Origin: Geomonas subterranea
GTDB lineage: Bacteria > Desulfobacterota > Desulfuromonadia > Geobacterales > Geobacteraceae
Reading direction: 5' to 3'
DNA: 64,000 bases
Assembly (NCBI RefSeq): GCF_019063845.1
Contig: NZ_CP077683.1
Location: 3,526,501 to 3,590,500 of the forward strand
A program made the position numbers and the translations under genes. Below are positions 43,085 to 54,380 of the stretch, one piece after another (position 1 is the first letter of the stretch; each line of letters starts with the position of its first letter). The notes under the pieces are model-generated. The model worked only from the letters and a program-made list of their open reading frames with translations, ran no database searches and was not told the origin of the DNA.

Positions 43085-43337
43085 CCCGCTGCGGGGCTCC
43101 TCTACACCCGCGGATTCCCCCACCCCAAGGGTCTGCCACCCCCACCGGCACGCGCAGATTACCTCTTTCATGGCCCCGCCCCCCTTCTCACGGTGACGAC
43201 GGTGTTCATCGTCTCGTGAAAGTCAGATGGACCATAGCCATTTTTGCCGTAGCGGTGCGGCGTCAGGTCGATCCGGGTTGCCCCCTTCACCTTTCTTGTT
43301 AATATTCTCCAATGTGTTTTCCGCGCGGGGGCGATTC

Positions 43338-45065
<1,728 letters not shown>

Positions 45066-45142
45066 GAGTCCCGCAGCTGTTCCCCCGCACCCTCCCACCC
45101 ACGTTCCAGTTGCCATCGTTGCCACTGTCCGAGGGCCCTCCA

Positions 45143-45661
45143 TCAGGGGGTGACCTGGTCGACGAACCTCCCTCTGTATTTAGCCGCGCCCAGGCAGCGC
45201 TCGAACACGAACTGGCAGATCCTGGTCCCGGGATACAGCGCCAGGGTCTTGTGTCCCAGGTTCACGATTTCCAGCACCTGCTGGTTGGAGATGCCCGGCT
45301 GCATGAATCCCGCCGTAACGTGGACCGCAAGCCCGAAGCGGGCGAAGCGGCTGCGCCCTTCCAGCCACCCCGCCATCGTGTCGGCGAGGGTGATGCGTTC
45401 CCTGGTGATGCCGAGAATCATCTCGCAGGGGGCTATGGTTATGAATTCTCCGTCCGCCACCGACACGGCTTCCGTGACGTCGGCGAAATCTGAGTCGTTG
45501 TGTACGTGGCAGACCCCGGTCTCTTTCTTGAAGATCCTGAATTCGTTGCCCAAGGTCAGATCGACCGATCCGGGGCCGATCTGAGATTGCTCCAGCGGAT
45601 CTATGCCTATTTCACCGCGAGCGATGGCATCCTTTATTTCCTTTCCCACCAGAATGGACAT
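45143..45661 (-). CDS. dcd: dCTP deaminase
   Basis: 172 residues, slightly shorter than the E. coli enzyme. Trimeric dUTPase-like fold: GPGSVDLTLGNEFRIF, EGRSRFARFGLAVHVTAGF with the catalytic residues, and QPGISNQQVLEI. It makes dUTP from dCTP for thymidylate synthesis; a bifunctional dCTP-to-dUMP form cannot be excluded. AGGTGGAG precedes the ATG. It stands alone on the minus strand, converging with the REC hybrid kinase, whose stop is 77 bp away. Confidence 0.9.
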   Translation of the reverse strand: MSILVGKEIKDAIARGEIGIDPLEQSQIGPGSVDLTLGNEFRIFKKETGVCHVHNDSDFADVTEAVSVADGEFITIAPCEMILGITRERITLADTMAGWLEGRSRFARFGLAVHVTAGFMQPGISNQQVLEIVNLGHKTLALYPGTRICQFVFERCLGAAKYRGRFVDQVTP

Positions 45662-45795
45662 GTCTCCACCTCGCTGTGCCTTGAGATTTCGGGCGCTGCT
45701 TCACCGCCCGCCCGTATAGTGTACTAGGTTAGTTGATTGGCGTGCGTTTATTTGTTATGGCTTGGCCCGGTTGACCCAGTGGGGGGGCAAAATGT

Positions 45796-45831
45796 GAAGA
45801 CCCCGGTGGCCTTTCGGCTGCCGGGGTCTTC
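45796..45831. terminator. Bidirectional hairpin downstream of glmS
   Basis: GAAGACCCCGG (45796-45806) pairs with CCGGGGTCTTC (45821-45831), with CTTTCGG in the loop. On the minus strand CACATTTTG follows. Confidence 0.8.
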
Positions 45832-45879
45832 TCTTCTGAGCGATATGATTTCTAAGGTTGGACTGGATGCGACTCCGGT

Positions 45880-47709
45880 CTACTCGACGGTGACGCTCTT
45901 GGCCAGGTTGCGGGGCTGGTCGACGTCGGTCCCTTTCAGCACGGCAACGTGATAGGCCAGTAGCTGCATCGGGATGGAGATGATGATCGGCATGACTTCC
46001 TCGCCGTCCTCCGGGATCTCCAGCGCGACCTCCACCTTGTCGGCGACCTCGGCGTCACCCTTGGAGCAGACCGCGATGACGCGGCCACCGCGGGCGATGA
46101 CTTCTTCCATGTTGGAGAAGACCTTCTCGTAGTTCGCCCCCTTGGGCACCAGCACCACGACCGGCATGTGCTCGTCGATCAGCGCGATGGGGCCGTGCTT
46201 CATCTCCCCTGCGGCGTACCCTTCGGCGTGAATGTAGGAGATCTCCTTCAGCTTCAGCGCGCCTTCCAGGGCGATGGGGTAGTTCATGCCACGGCCGAGG
46301 TAGAGGAAGTCGCGGGCGGTCAGGTAGTTCCTCGCCACCTTCTCCACCTGCTCGTTCAGTTTCAAGGCCTCTTCCATCAGGGCCGGAACGCGGACGATGG
46401 CGGAGATCAGCTTCCTCCCCTGCTCCTGGTCCATCTTCCCGCGGGAGCGCCCCAGGCGGATGGTGAACAGGTAGAGTGCGATCAGCTGCGTCACGAAGGC
46501 CTTGGTGGAGGCGACGCCGATCTCGGGGCCGGCGTGGGTGTAGATGACGCCGTCGGCCTCACGGGCGATGGAGGAGTCGACGACGTTGCAGATGGCGACG
46601 CACTTGCCGCCGCGGCGCCTGGACTCGCGCATGGCGGCGAGGGTGTCCGCGGTCTCGCCGGACTGCGAGATGAGCATCACCAGGGTGTTCGCGTCGATGA
46701 CCGGGTTGCGGTAGCGGAACTCCGAGGCGATATCGACCTCCACCGGGACGCGGCAGTGCTCCTCGATCAGGAACTTGCCCACCAGCGCCGCGTGCCACGA
46801 GGTGCCGCAGGCGATGATGCAGATCCGGTTGATCCCCTGCAGGTCTGCGTCGCTGAGCGCCAGGTCTTCGAGGTAGACGTCCCCCTGCTCCTCGCGCAGC
46901 CGGCCGGCGATGGTGTCGCGGACGGCGCGGGGCTGCTCGAAGATTTCCTTGAGCATGAAGTGCTTGTAGCCACCCTTCTCGGCCATGTGGGCGGACCAGT
47001 CGATGTGGCGCGGGATCTTCTCGAGCGGGGTGCCGTCCACCGTGCTGAAGCTGGCCGCGCCCCCCTTGAAGACCACCATCTCGCCATCCTCCATGAAGAT
47101 CATGGAGCGGGTATGGGACAGGATGGCCGGGATGTCGGAGGCGACGTAGAATTCACCCTCGCCAAGGCCCACCACCATCGGGGAGCCGAGTTTCGCGGCG
47201 ATCATCAGGTCGGGATCGTCCTCGCTCACGATGCAGACGGCGTAGGCCCCCTTGAGCAGCGCCAGGGCCTCGCGCACGGCCTGCTCGAAGCAGCCGCAGC
47301 CCTTCAGGCGCTGGTCGATCAGGTGCGAGATGACCTCCGTGTCGGTCTCGCTCTTGAAGACGTGCCCCTGCGCCTTCAACTCCTCGCGCAGCTGCAGGTA
47401 GTTCTCGATGATGCCGTTGTGCACCACGACGATGGGGCCCGCCTGGTGCGGGTGCGCGTTGATCTCGGAGGGGCGGCCGTGGGTGGCCCAGCGGGTGTGA
47501 CCGATGCCGACCGTCCCCTTCACCGGACTCACCGCCAGAAGCTTCTCCAGGTTGGAAAGCTTCCCTTCGCTGCGCCTGATGCTCGCCTTGCCATCGCTGA
47601 TGGTGCAGATGCCGGCCGAATCGTAACCCCGGTATTCGAGCCTTCTCAGCCCTTCAATGATGATGGAGGTGGCTTCCTGCCGCCCGGTGAATCCAACGAT
47701 ACCGCACAT
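45880..47709 (-). CDS. glmS: Glutamine-fructose-6-phosphate aminotransferase (isomerising)
   Basis: 609 residues, standard length. N-terminal glutaminase domain starts MCGIVGFTG, so Cys2 is the Ntn nucleophile after Met removal; GHTRWATHG and NGIIENY are present. Two SIS domains follow ([42 protein letters not shown]) and the protein ends AKSVTVE as in all GlmS. It makes glucosamine-6-phosphate for peptidoglycan and LPS. It lies 88 bp after glmU on the same strand, so the two precursor enzymes are likely co-expressed. No glmS ribozyme is seen upstream, as expected outside Firmicutes. Confidence 0.97.
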   Translation of the reverse strand: MCGIVGFTGRQEATSIIIEGLRRLEYRGYDSAGICTISDGKASIRRSEGKLSNLEKLLAVSPVKGTVGIGHTRWATHGRPSEINAHPHQAGPIVVVHNGIIENYLQLREELKAQGHVFKSETDTEVISHLIDQRLKGCGCFEQAVREALALLKGAYAVCIVSEDDPDLMIAAKLGSPMVVGLGEGEFYVASDIPAILSHTRSMIFMEDGEMVVFKGGAASFSTVDGTPLEKIPRHIDWSAHMAEKGGYKHFMLKEIFEQPRAVRDTIAGRLREEQGDVYLEDLALSDADLQGINRICIIACGTSWHAALVGKFLIEEHCRVPVEVDIASEFRYRNPVIDANTLVMLISQSGETADTLAAMRESRRRGGKCVAICNVVDSSIAREADGVIYTHAGPEIGVASTKAFVTQLIALYLFTIRLGRSRGKMDQEQGRKLISAIVRVPALMEEALKLNEQVEKVARNYLTARDFLYLGRGMNYPIALEGALKLKEISYIHAEGYAAGEMKHGPIALIDEHMPVVVLVPKGANYEKVFSNMEEVIARGGRVIAVCSKGDAEVADKVEVALEIPEDGEEVMPIIISIPMQLLAYHVAVLKGTDVDQPRNLAKSVTVE

Positions 47710-47797
47710 GTATGACTCCGTTTCGTCTATCTGTTAATTAATAATTTGGGCAGGCCCAAGACGTTACAGGATAGCATCTTGGCCGGATCCGCAACAG

Positions 47798-49171
47798 TTA
47801 TTTTTTCCTGAGGGTCCACCCTTCCTTGTTCACCTGCGGCGAGCGGGCGATGGCCAGGGAGTCGGCGGGGACGTCCTTGGTGACCGTGGTGCCCGCCGCG
47901 ATCAGGGAGTTCTTCCCGACCGTGACCGGGGCCACCAGCTGCACGTCGCTCCCCACGAAGACCCCGTCCTCGATGACGGTCTTGTGCTTGTTGACGCCGT
48001 CGTAGTTGCAGGTGATGGTGCCGCAGCCGATGTTGACGTCGCGCCCTATGGTCGCGTCGCCGAGATAGGTGAGATGCGAGGCCTTGGACCCCTCCCCCAT
48101 GAACGCCTTCTTGGTCTCGACGAAGTTGCCGATCTTCACCTGCGCCGAGAGCTCGGTGCCGGGGCGCAGGTGCGCCATCGGGCCGATGGCGGCCTCCGGG
48201 CCGACCTTGGAATCCTCCAGCACGCTCCCCGCCTTGACCACGACGTCATCGGCAATCCGGCACCCCTCGATCAGGGTGTTCTGGCCGATCTTGCAGCGTT
48301 CGCCGATGACGGTGTTCCCCTTGATGACGGCGCCCGGGTAGACCACGCTGTCGCGCCCGATCTTCACCCCATGGTCGATGTAGACCGCGCCGGGGTCGAT
48401 GATGGTGACGCCGGAGAGCATCAGCTCCCGGTTAATGCGCCGCCTGAGCACCGCCGCCGCCTCTGCCATCTGGACGCGGTCGTTGACGCCGGAGATCTCG
48501 AGAGGATCGCTCACCTGGAAGCTGCGGCAGGCGAGCCCACGGGCGTTGGCCTGGCGCACCACGTCGGTCAGGTAGTATTCCTTCTGGGCGTTGTCGTTGT
48601 CGAGCTTGTCCACCGCCTCGGCGAGGAAGGCGCGGTCGACGCAGTACACGCCGGCGTTCACCTCGCGGATCAGGCGCTCGGCCTCGCTCGCGTCCTTCTG
48701 CTCGGTGATGGCGACCACCTTTCCGTCCGCGTCCTTGACGATCCGGCCGTAGCCGAAGGGGTTGTCCAGGGTCGCGGTCATGACGGTGACGCAGGCACCG
48801 CTTTGCCCGTGGGCGGCGAGCATGTCGCGCAGGCTGTCAGCGGTGAGCAGCGGCGTGTCGCCGCAGAGGATCAGCACGGTTTCGGCATCGCTGTCGATCC
48901 CGGGCATGGCGCAGCGGACCGCGTGCCCGGTGCCGAGCTGCTCGGCCTGCAGCGCGAACCCCACCTCGGGGCGGCCGCCGAAGAAGTCACGTACCTTCTC
49001 CTGCTGGTGCCCCACCACCAGGACGCAACGCTCGACTCCCGCGGCGAAGGCTGCGGCAACGGACCAATCTATCATGGGGGAGCCGGCCACCGGGTGCATC
49101 ACCTTGACCAAGCCGGATTTCATCCTGGTTCCCATGCCGGCTGCTAGCACTATTGCGGATATCTTCTTCAT
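47798..49171 (-). CDS. glmU: Bifunctional UDP-N-acetylglucosamine pyrophosphorylase / glucosamine-1-phosphate acetyltransferase
   Basis: 457 residues. The N-terminal uridylyltransferase half has VLAAGMGTRMKS and the CGDTPLL metal site; the C-terminal half is a left-handed beta helix of hexapeptides (IGRDSVVYPGAVIKGNTVIG) with the acetyltransferase loop GSKASHLTYLGD and GTITCNYDGVNKHKTVIED. It makes UDP-GlcNAc from GlcN-1-P, acetyl-CoA and UTP. GGGAGAC precedes the ATG, and a plausible sigma-70 promoter is at 49205-49233. Followed by glmS. Confidence 0.97.
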   Translation of the reverse strand: MKKISAIVLAAGMGTRMKSGLVKVMHPVAGSPMIDWSVAAAFAAGVERCVLVVGHQQEKVRDFFGGRPEVGFALQAEQLGTGHAVRCAMPGIDSDAETVLILCGDTPLLTADSLRDMLAAHGQSGACVTVMTATLDNPFGYGRIVKDADGKVVAITEQKDASEAERLIREVNAGVYCVDRAFLAEAVDKLDNDNAQKEYYLTDVVRQANARGLACRSFQVSDPLEISGVNDRVQMAEAAAVLRRRINRELMLSGVTIIDPGAVYIDHGVKIGRDSVVYPGAVIKGNTVIGERCKIGQNTLIEGCRIADDVVVKAGSVLEDSKVGPEAAIGPMAHLRPGTELSAQVKIGNFVETKKAFMGEGSKASHLTYLGDATIGRDVNIGCGTITCNYDGVNKHKTVIEDGVFVGSDVQLVAPVTVGKNSLIAAGTTVTKDVPADSLAIARSPQVNKEGWTLRKK

Positions 49172-49204
49172 CGTAGTCTCCCTCGCCTCTTAGCAAATTG
49201 TTCT

Positions 49205-49233
49205 TTTTTAACAATAATGCCTGATGAGGTCAA
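49205..49233 (-). promoter_or_regulatory. Probable sigma-70 promoter for glmU-glmS
   Basis: On the minus strand TTGACC (49228-49233), 17 bp, then TAAAAA (49205-49210), ending 34 bp before the start codon. Confidence 0.5.
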
Positions 49234-49278
49234 GCTGTTTCACTCCCGGTTTCCGCGCGCCCCGGGTGCTTTTTATCG

Positions 49279-49307
49279 TTTACTAAACCGAGACTTATCG
49301 CTATAGT
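49279..49307 (+). promoter_or_regulatory. Possible sigma-70 promoter for the 49325 gene pair
   Basis: TTTACT (49279-49284), 17 bp, TATAGT (49302-49307). The predicted start of transcription would be only about 11 bases before the ATG, leaving a very short leader with GGTGGAGG. Confidence 0.4.
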
Positions 49308-49324
49308 CCTGCGGTGGAGGTTTC

Positions 49325-49882
49325 ATGGGTGTCGCCGAGGACATAGCCAAGCTGGAGCTTGACCTGCGTGAGCTTGTCATCAAGTACGAGCAGTACTTCT
49401 TCGGAATCGAGAAGAGGGAACCGCTGCGCCTGCTCGACAGCGTGGAGCGCGCGGTGCGACGCTACCAGAACGTCAGCATCCCGAACACCAGCCAGAGGTT
49501 CAAGTATGACTCCCTGGTAGCCACCCTGAGCGTGCACAAGCAGAAGTGGACCCGTACCAACCGCCTGATCGAGGAGGGGAAGTTTCAACGGGACCGCTTC
49601 CGCATGTCTTTGCACCAGGCGGAATCGGCCGCCAAAGGGGACAAAACCAAAGCCCCGCCCCCTCCCCATGACAACCAGATAGACACGGTCTTCCAGCAGT
49701 ACCTCAACGCGCGCCTGGCCTGCAATCTCCCGGTGGACAACATCAGCAGGGAGAAGGTGGCCGAGGCGATCAACCGGCAAAAACCGGTCCTGATGCAGAA
49801 ATACGGTTGCCGCGACGTCGACTTCGTCGTGGTGATCGAGAGTGGCAAGCCCACCCTGAAGGCCCGCCCCAAGAATTCATGA
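49325..49882 (+). CDS. Conserved coiled-coil protein (MXAN_5187 C-terminal-like)
   Basis: 185 residues, no signal or membrane segment. The first ~100 residues are helical and charged (IAKLELDLRELVIKYEQYFFGI, LLDSVERAVRRYQ, WTRTNRLIEEGKFQRDRFRM). A Lys/Pro linker (KAPPPPHD) follows, then a second small domain with FQQYLNARLACN, REKVAEAINRQKPVLMQKYG and VDFVVVIESGKPTLKA. The pattern matches what I recall of a family named for the C-terminus of MXAN_5187; no function is established. GGTGGAGG lies before the ATG. Its stop overlaps the start of the radical SAM gene (ATGA, 49879-49882), so the products probably work together. Confidence 0.7.
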   Translation: MGVAEDIAKLELDLRELVIKYEQYFFGIEKREPLRLLDSVERAVRRYQNVSIPNTSQRFKYDSLVATLSVHKQKWTRTNRLIEEGKFQRDRFRMSLHQAESAAKGDKTKAPPPPHDNQIDTVFQQYLNARLACNLPVDNISREKVAEAINRQKPVLMQKYGCRDVDFVVVIESGKPTLKARPKNS

Positions 49883-51738
49883 AAATAACCCTGGTCGCCA
49901 TTCACCCCCACCCTTCCCCGCAAGCGGTGCCGCTGGCCTGCGCGTTCCTGCAGGAGGCACTCCTGTCGGACCATGCCCTGCACGGGAAGGTCCACACCGG
50001 GATAGCCGAGTTCTTCCTCCACGACGACGCCGCGCGCTGCGCACGGGATATCGCCGCACGCGCCCCCGACCTGGTCGCCTTCTCGGTCTACGTCTGGAGC
50101 CGCGACCACGCCGTGGCCGTGGCGAGGGAACTCCGCTCCCTGCTCCCCGGCCTCATTCTGTGCGCCGGCGGCGCCGAACCGACCGCCAACCCGGCGGGGC
50201 TTCTGGACGAGGGGGTCTTCGATTTCCTGGTGCGGGGCGAGGGGGAAGCCCCGTTGGTGCAGGCGGTGCGGCTGCTTCGCGCCGGCGGGAACCCGGCTGG
50301 CGTGCCGGGGATCGTCGTCCCGGGCGGCGCCGCTGCGGCGATGCCTCCCCCGCTGGAGCTCGACACGGTCCCCTCCCCCTACCTGTCCGGCCGGCTCGAC
50401 CCGGCCATCCCCGGAGGGGCCCTGTGGCAGCTCTCGCGCGGCTGCGACTTCGCCTGCTCCTTCTGCTTCGACCACAAGGGGAGCGGAGGGGTGCGCCGCT
50501 TCTCCATGGACCGGATCGAGGCGGAACTGCGCCTCTTCGCGCGGCTCAAGGTCCCCCAGGTCTTCGTGCTCGACTCGACCTTCAACAAGGACGTCAAGAG
50601 GGCCAAGGCGATCCTGCGCCTGATCGGCAAGGTGGCCCCGCACGTCCACTTTCACTTCGAGGTGCGCAGCGAGTTCATCGATCCGGAGATGGCGGATCTC
50701 TTCGCCTCGATCACCTGCTCGCTGCAGATCGGCCTGCAAAGCTCCGACGCCGCCGTGCTGCGGGGTGTGGGGCGCGGCTTCGACCGCGACGACTTCGAGC
50801 ACCGCGCGTTCCTTTTGAATCAAAGCGGCGCCATCTTCGGCTTCGACCTGATCTTCGGGCTCCCGGGGGACACCCCGGAGCTGTTCCGGTCGTCGCTCGA
50901 TTTCGCCCTCTCGCTCTACCCGAACCACCTGGACATCTTCCCGCTGGCGGTGCTCCCCGGAACGCGGCTCTACGGCAAGGCGCAGGCGCTCGGACTCGAG
51001 CACCTGGACGCCCCCCCCTACACCGTCCTCGCCACCCCCGGCTATACCGCCGGAGAGTTGGCGCAGGCCGGGAGGCTCGCCTCCGCCTGCGACGTCTTTT
51101 ACAGCCGGGGGAAGGCGGTCGCCTGGTTCAACTCCGTGGTCACCGCCCTCAAACTCACCCCGAGCGCCTTTCTCACCTCCTTCGCCTCCTTTCTGGGCGA
51201 GCGGGCGGAGGCCGAGATCCTCGAGGAGGAGATATGGGGACTGCAGAGGGCCTTTCTGGAAAGGATCTTCAAGGAAAGAAAGAAGGGGAAGCTCCTCCCG
51301 CTAGCCCTCGACCTCGCGGACTACCATCACCACTACGCCGCTGCACTCATGGCCACCCCGCCGGCGCCCCCCTCGCAGAAGCAGCTGCGTAAGCTCGACC
51401 CGCTGCGGCAGCCGCTGGCGCTCTCCGCCAGCACCACCCTGGCGCGTTTCAACTACGAGGTGCTCGAGATCCTGGACGCCGGCGAGCCGGACCTGGCCGA
51501 GTTCAGCGCCTGCTTCAACCCGACCGGCTCCTGTGCCGTCATCTACCCCGCGCACGGCGAGGTCTGCACCGAATCGGTCTCCACCCCCTACTTCGAACTG
51601 CTGGGCGCGCTGGACGGGAAGGCCGGCGCCTGGGCGCTCTGCCCGGGCATTCCGCTTTCCGAAACGGAGGCCCGCGAGTTCCTGGAATTCGCCCTGGCCG
51701 AAGGGATCGTCGTGGTGGCGGGGCCGGCTCAGGTTTAA
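49879..51738 (+). CDS. B12-binding radical SAM protein with DUF4080-type C-terminus
   Basis: 619 residues from ATG 49879, fixed by the ATGA overlap. An N-terminal Rossmann-type cobalamin-binding domain (~1-140: MKITLVAIHPHPSPQAVPLA, LVAFSVYVWSRDHA, LILCAGGAEPTANP) is followed by radical SAM: SRGCDFACSFCFDHKG gives CxxxCxxC for the [4Fe-4S] cluster that cleaves S-adenosylmethionine. The barrel runs to ~390 (LDSTFNKDVKRAKAIL, IGLQSSDAAVLRGVGRGFD). The C-terminal ~200 residues match the DUF4080 type that often follows. The substrate is unknown; many relatives methylate or modify carbon centres. GC-rich, with no sign of transfer. Confidence 0.88.
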   Translation: MKITLVAIHPHPSPQAVPLACAFLQEALLSDHALHGKVHTGIAEFFLHDDAARCARDIAARAPDLVAFSVYVWSRDHAVAVARELRSLLPGLILCAGGAEPTANPAGLLDEGVFDFLVRGEGEAPLVQAVRLLRAGGNPAGVPGIVVPGGAAAAMPPPLELDTVPSPYLSGRLDPAIPGGALWQLSRGCDFACSFCFDHKGSGGVRRFSMDRIEAELRLFARLKVPQVFVLDSTFNKDVKRAKAILRLIGKVAPHVHFHFEVRSEFIDPEMADLFASITCSLQIGLQSSDAAVLRGVGRGFDRDDFEHRAFLLNQSGAIFGFDLIFGLPGDTPELFRSSLDFALSLYPNHLDIFPLAVLPGTRLYGKAQALGLEHLDAPPYTVLATPGYTAGELAQAGRLASACDVFYSRGKAVAWFNSVVTALKLTPSAFLTSFASFLGERAEAEILEEEIWGLQRAFLERIFKERKKGKLLPLALDLADYHHHYAAALMATPPAPPSQKQLRKLDPLRQPLALSASTTLARFNYEVLEILDAGEPDLAEFSACFNPTGSCAVIYPAHGEVCTESVSTPYFELLGALDGKAGAWALCPGIPLSETEAREFLEFALAEGIVVVAGPAQV

Positions 51739-52129
51739 TGGGATCTTTTTACTCTTATTAGGCGTCACCCTCCCGGCACGCCGGCGTCATCCCGTATACG
51801 CAATATTTATATTCAATCCAAACTCATTGAAACCGCACTTAGTTGTGAAATCCTCATCAAACATCGCACACCCCTCTATCTAATCTCCAGTTCAGATCAT
51901 GACGTAACAGGTATTTACAGCTCTATCGTTAGACAAACCACACTCAACCCTCTCCAGTCACTCGCCAGATAGAGAAGCGGGCAAAAGCGTGCCGATAAAG
52001 TTGTATCCTGCTTATTAATTGACGCTTTTTCAGTTGATTTATGAAGCCGCGCGTATTAAAGTAGGCGCCGTTGCGAGCGCCCCAATAGATTAAAGCGTTC
52101 TAAAACGATCCTAAATACAGGAGATTACA
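51739..52129. other. AT-rich leader of the CbcL-like gene, 391 bp
   Basis: Clearly less GC-rich than its neighbours. It holds promoter-like words such as TTGACG (52020) with TATGAA 15 bp later, and TATTAA at 52055, but no pair of consensus quality. No open frame or repeat was found. The final CAGGAGATTACA is the ribosome site. This is the only stretch of its kind in the right half of the window. Confidence 0.45.
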
Positions 52130-53980
52130 ATGGTTCAAGTCTTCACACGCCTCATCCCGCTGCTACTGCTCCTAGCATTAGCCCGGCCCGGTTTCGCCGC
52201 ACAGGGCCTGGCCATCGACCCGGCAACCTGCCTGGGCTGCCACGGCAACAAGATTTCCGCCGAGCTGATGGCCAACTCCGTGCACGGCAAAAACGGCTGC
52301 ACCAGCTGCCACATCGAGATCGTCGAACTCTCCAAGCACATGAAGGGTGAGATCAAGGTGGGCAAAGTCCAGTGCGTTCGCTGCCACAAAAAGGAAGCGG
52401 CCGAGCACGCCAAGAGTATCCACAGCGAGAAGGGCATCGGGTGCGCACAGTGCCACACCGACATGCACAGCCACACCTACTGGAACAAGGACAAGCGTAG
52501 GGTCCTCGTCAAGTGCACCCAGTGCCACAAGGACGAGCGCGGCTTCACCCAGTCGGTACACGGCAAAGGCGTACTCGCCGGGAACCAGGATTCGGCAGCT
52601 TGCAACGACTGCCACAACCTGCACGAGATCAAGGCGCTGGGCGATCCGAACTCCCACTCCAACCGCGAGTTCCACACCAAGGTCTGCCTCCGCTGCCACG
52701 CCGACCAGAAGCTGGTCGAGCGCAACCACATCTCCGAAGTCGCCGTCAAGAGCTACATGGAGAGCTACCACGGCAAGAACTACCGTCTGGGCTACCCGGA
52801 GAAGGTCGCCGGCTGCGCCGACTGCCACACCGCACATGCGATCCTGCCGTCCAAGGATCCCAAGTCCTCCGTCAACCCGGCCAACCTGGTCCAGACCTGC
52901 TCCAAGTGCCACAGCAAGGGGAGCATGCTCTTCACCAAGTTCTACGCTCACGGCGAGCACAACGACCGCGAGAAGTATCCCATCCTGTTCTACACCTTCA
53001 TCGCGATGACCGGCCTGCTGGTCGGCACCTTCACCGTGTTCTGGATTCACACCCTGCTCTGGATGATCCGCGGCTTCGTGGAGAACCGTGAGAAGGCAGC
53101 GGCTCTCGAAGAGGGCATCATCCTGCACCACGTACCCGACGGGCACAAGCAGTACCGCCGCTTCAGAAGGGTCCACGTGTTCATGCACCTGCTGGTCATC
53201 ATCAGCTTCCTCGGCCTCTCCTTGACCGGTCTGCCGCTGAAGTTCAGCGACCAGATCTGGGCCAAGTTCCTCATGGATCTCTACGGCGGGGCGCCGAACG
53301 CCGGCCTCTTCCACAGGGTCTGCGCCGGCATCACCTTCGTCTACTTCTCCATGGCCCTGTTCATGAGCGTCCACTTCCTCTTCATCAGGAAGGACATCAA
53401 GGGCAACCCGCTGCAGAGACTGTTCGGACCTGACTCCCTCTGCCCGAACCTGCGCGACATCAGCGACGTGATCGGCATGGTCCGCTGGTTCTTCTTCAAA
53501 GGGCCGAAGCCGGCCTTCGAGAGATGGACCTACTGGGAGAAATTCGACTTCATCGCGGTCTTCTGGGGTATGTTCGCCATCGGCGGATCGGGCCTGATGC
53601 TCTGGTTCCCCGAGTTCTTCGGCATGTTCCTCCCGGGCTGGGCCTTCAACGTGGCCACCATCGTCCATTCGGACGAGGCGCTCCTGGCGACCGGCTTCAT
53701 CTTCTCGGTTCACTTCTTCAACACCCACGGGCGTCCGGAGAAGTTCCCGATGGACTTCGTCATCTTCAACGGCCAGATGTCCAAGCACGAGTTCGTGGAA
53801 GAGCGTGGCGACCAGTGGGCCCGCTACGAGAAGGACGGCATCACCGAGAAGTTCGCAGCCAAGAAGTCTTCCGGCATCTTCTACGACTTCTGCCTGAAGA
53901 CCTTCGGCTTCACCGCGCTGTTCATCGGCATCACCCTGCTGATGCTGATGATCTACGCCTTCATGCACCCGCACCACTAA
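52130..53980 (+). CDS. cbcL: Nine-haem cytochrome c / cytochrome b fusion, CbcL-like inner-membrane quinol oxidoreductase
   Basis: 616 residues. A signal peptide (to PGFAAQ) is followed by nine CxxCH motifs (CLGCH, CTSCH, CVRCH, CAQCH, CTQCH, CNDCH, CLRCH, CADCH, CSKCH) in a ~260-residue periplasmic domain. From residue ~285 there are about six membrane helices with histidines placed like those of a formate-dehydrogenase/hydrogenase type diheme cytochrome b (HVFMHLLVIISFLGLSLTG, LFHRVCAGITFVYFSMALFM, ATGFIFSVHFFNTH). Nine c-haems plus a b-type module is the make-up of CbcL of Geobacter sulfurreducens, used for respiration of low-potential acceptors; the name is given on architecture, not a search. 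It passes menaquinol electrons to periplasmic cytochromes. Monocistronic. Confidence 0.85.
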   Translation: MVQVFTRLIPLLLLLALARPGFAAQGLAIDPATCLGCHGNKISAELMANSVHGKNGCTSCHIEIVELSKHMKGEIKVGKVQCVRCHKKEAAEHAKSIHSEKGIGCAQCHTDMHSHTYWNKDKRRVLVKCTQCHKDERGFTQSVHGKGVLAGNQDSAACNDCHNLHEIKALGDPNSHSNREFHTKVCLRCHADQKLVERNHISEVAVKSYMESYHGKNYRLGYPEKVAGCADCHTAHAILPSKDPKSSVNPANLVQTCSKCHSKGSMLFTKFYAHGEHNDREKYPILFYTFIAMTGLLVGTFTVFWIHTLLWMIRGFVENREKAAALEEGIILHHVPDGHKQYRRFRRVHVFMHLLVIISFLGLSLTGLPLKFSDQIWAKFLMDLYGGAPNAGLFHRVCAGITFVYFSMALFMSVHFLFIRKDIKGNPLQRLFGPDSLCPNLRDISDVIGMVRWFFFKGPKPAFERWTYWEKFDFIAVFWGMFAIGGSGLMLWFPEFFGMFLPGWAFNVATIVHSDEALLATGFIFSVHFFNTHGRPEKFPMDFVIFNGQMSKHEFVEERGDQWARYEKDGITEKFAAKKSSGIFYDFCLKTFGFTALFIGITLLMLMIYAFMHPHH

Positions 53981-54003
53981 GCGGCTGCTGAACCAGCAAT
54001 GAG

Positions 54004-54038
54004 AAAAGGGGCCTCCCATCCGGGAGGCCCCTTTTTTT
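54004..54038 (+). terminator. Strong terminator after the CbcL-like gene
   Basis: AAAAGGGGCCTCCC (54004-54017) pairs with GGGAGGCCCCTTTT, loop ATCC, and the T-run continues to 54038. Confidence 0.95.
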
Positions 54039-54097
54039 GTTGGCTCTATGAGCGAATCGTTATGCGGACGTCTCCGGAGCGGGAGGGCGTGCGACAG

Positions 54098-54240
54098 AAG
54101 GGACTGGCTCCGTCAGGTGCCAGTCCCTCTAGCGGAACGAACCTTTCAGCTCAGCCACCTTCAGAAACCCTAGGGGTACAGGCACCTGGCGGACAAGCAC
54201 TAAGGGGACAGGCAAGCACTAAGGGGACAGTCCCCTCCTT
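54098..54240. repeat. GGGGACAGGCACC-type repeat cluster
   Basis: GGGACTGGCTCCGTCAGGTG / CCAGTCCC (54100-54127), TACAGGCACCTGGCGG (54177-54192), then AAGCACTAAGGGGACAG twice (54196 and 54214, an 18-bp direct repeat) and AGTCCCCTCC. The short words match those at 25852-25889. Confidence 0.75.
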
Positions 54241-54265
54241 CGGCGAAGGCGCTAAGGCGGGAAAC

Positions 54266-54376
54266 TCCCCCTCCCCTTGCGGGAGGGGGTCAGGGGGTGG
54301 GGGAAGGTGCGGTCTGCGCCACGGTCACTCCCGGGGGAGCGCCCTCACCCCGGCCCTCTCCCAGGGGGAGAGGGAG
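54266..54376. repeat. GC-rich palindromic repeats beside priA
   Basis: CCCCCTCCCCTTGCGGGAGG (54267 on) with GGGTCAGGGGGTGGGG, and GCCCTCACCCCGGCCCTCTC with CCAGGGGGAGAGGG (54341-54374). The block ends seven bases before the priA stop codon. Confidence 0.82.
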
Positions 54377-54380
54377 CACG

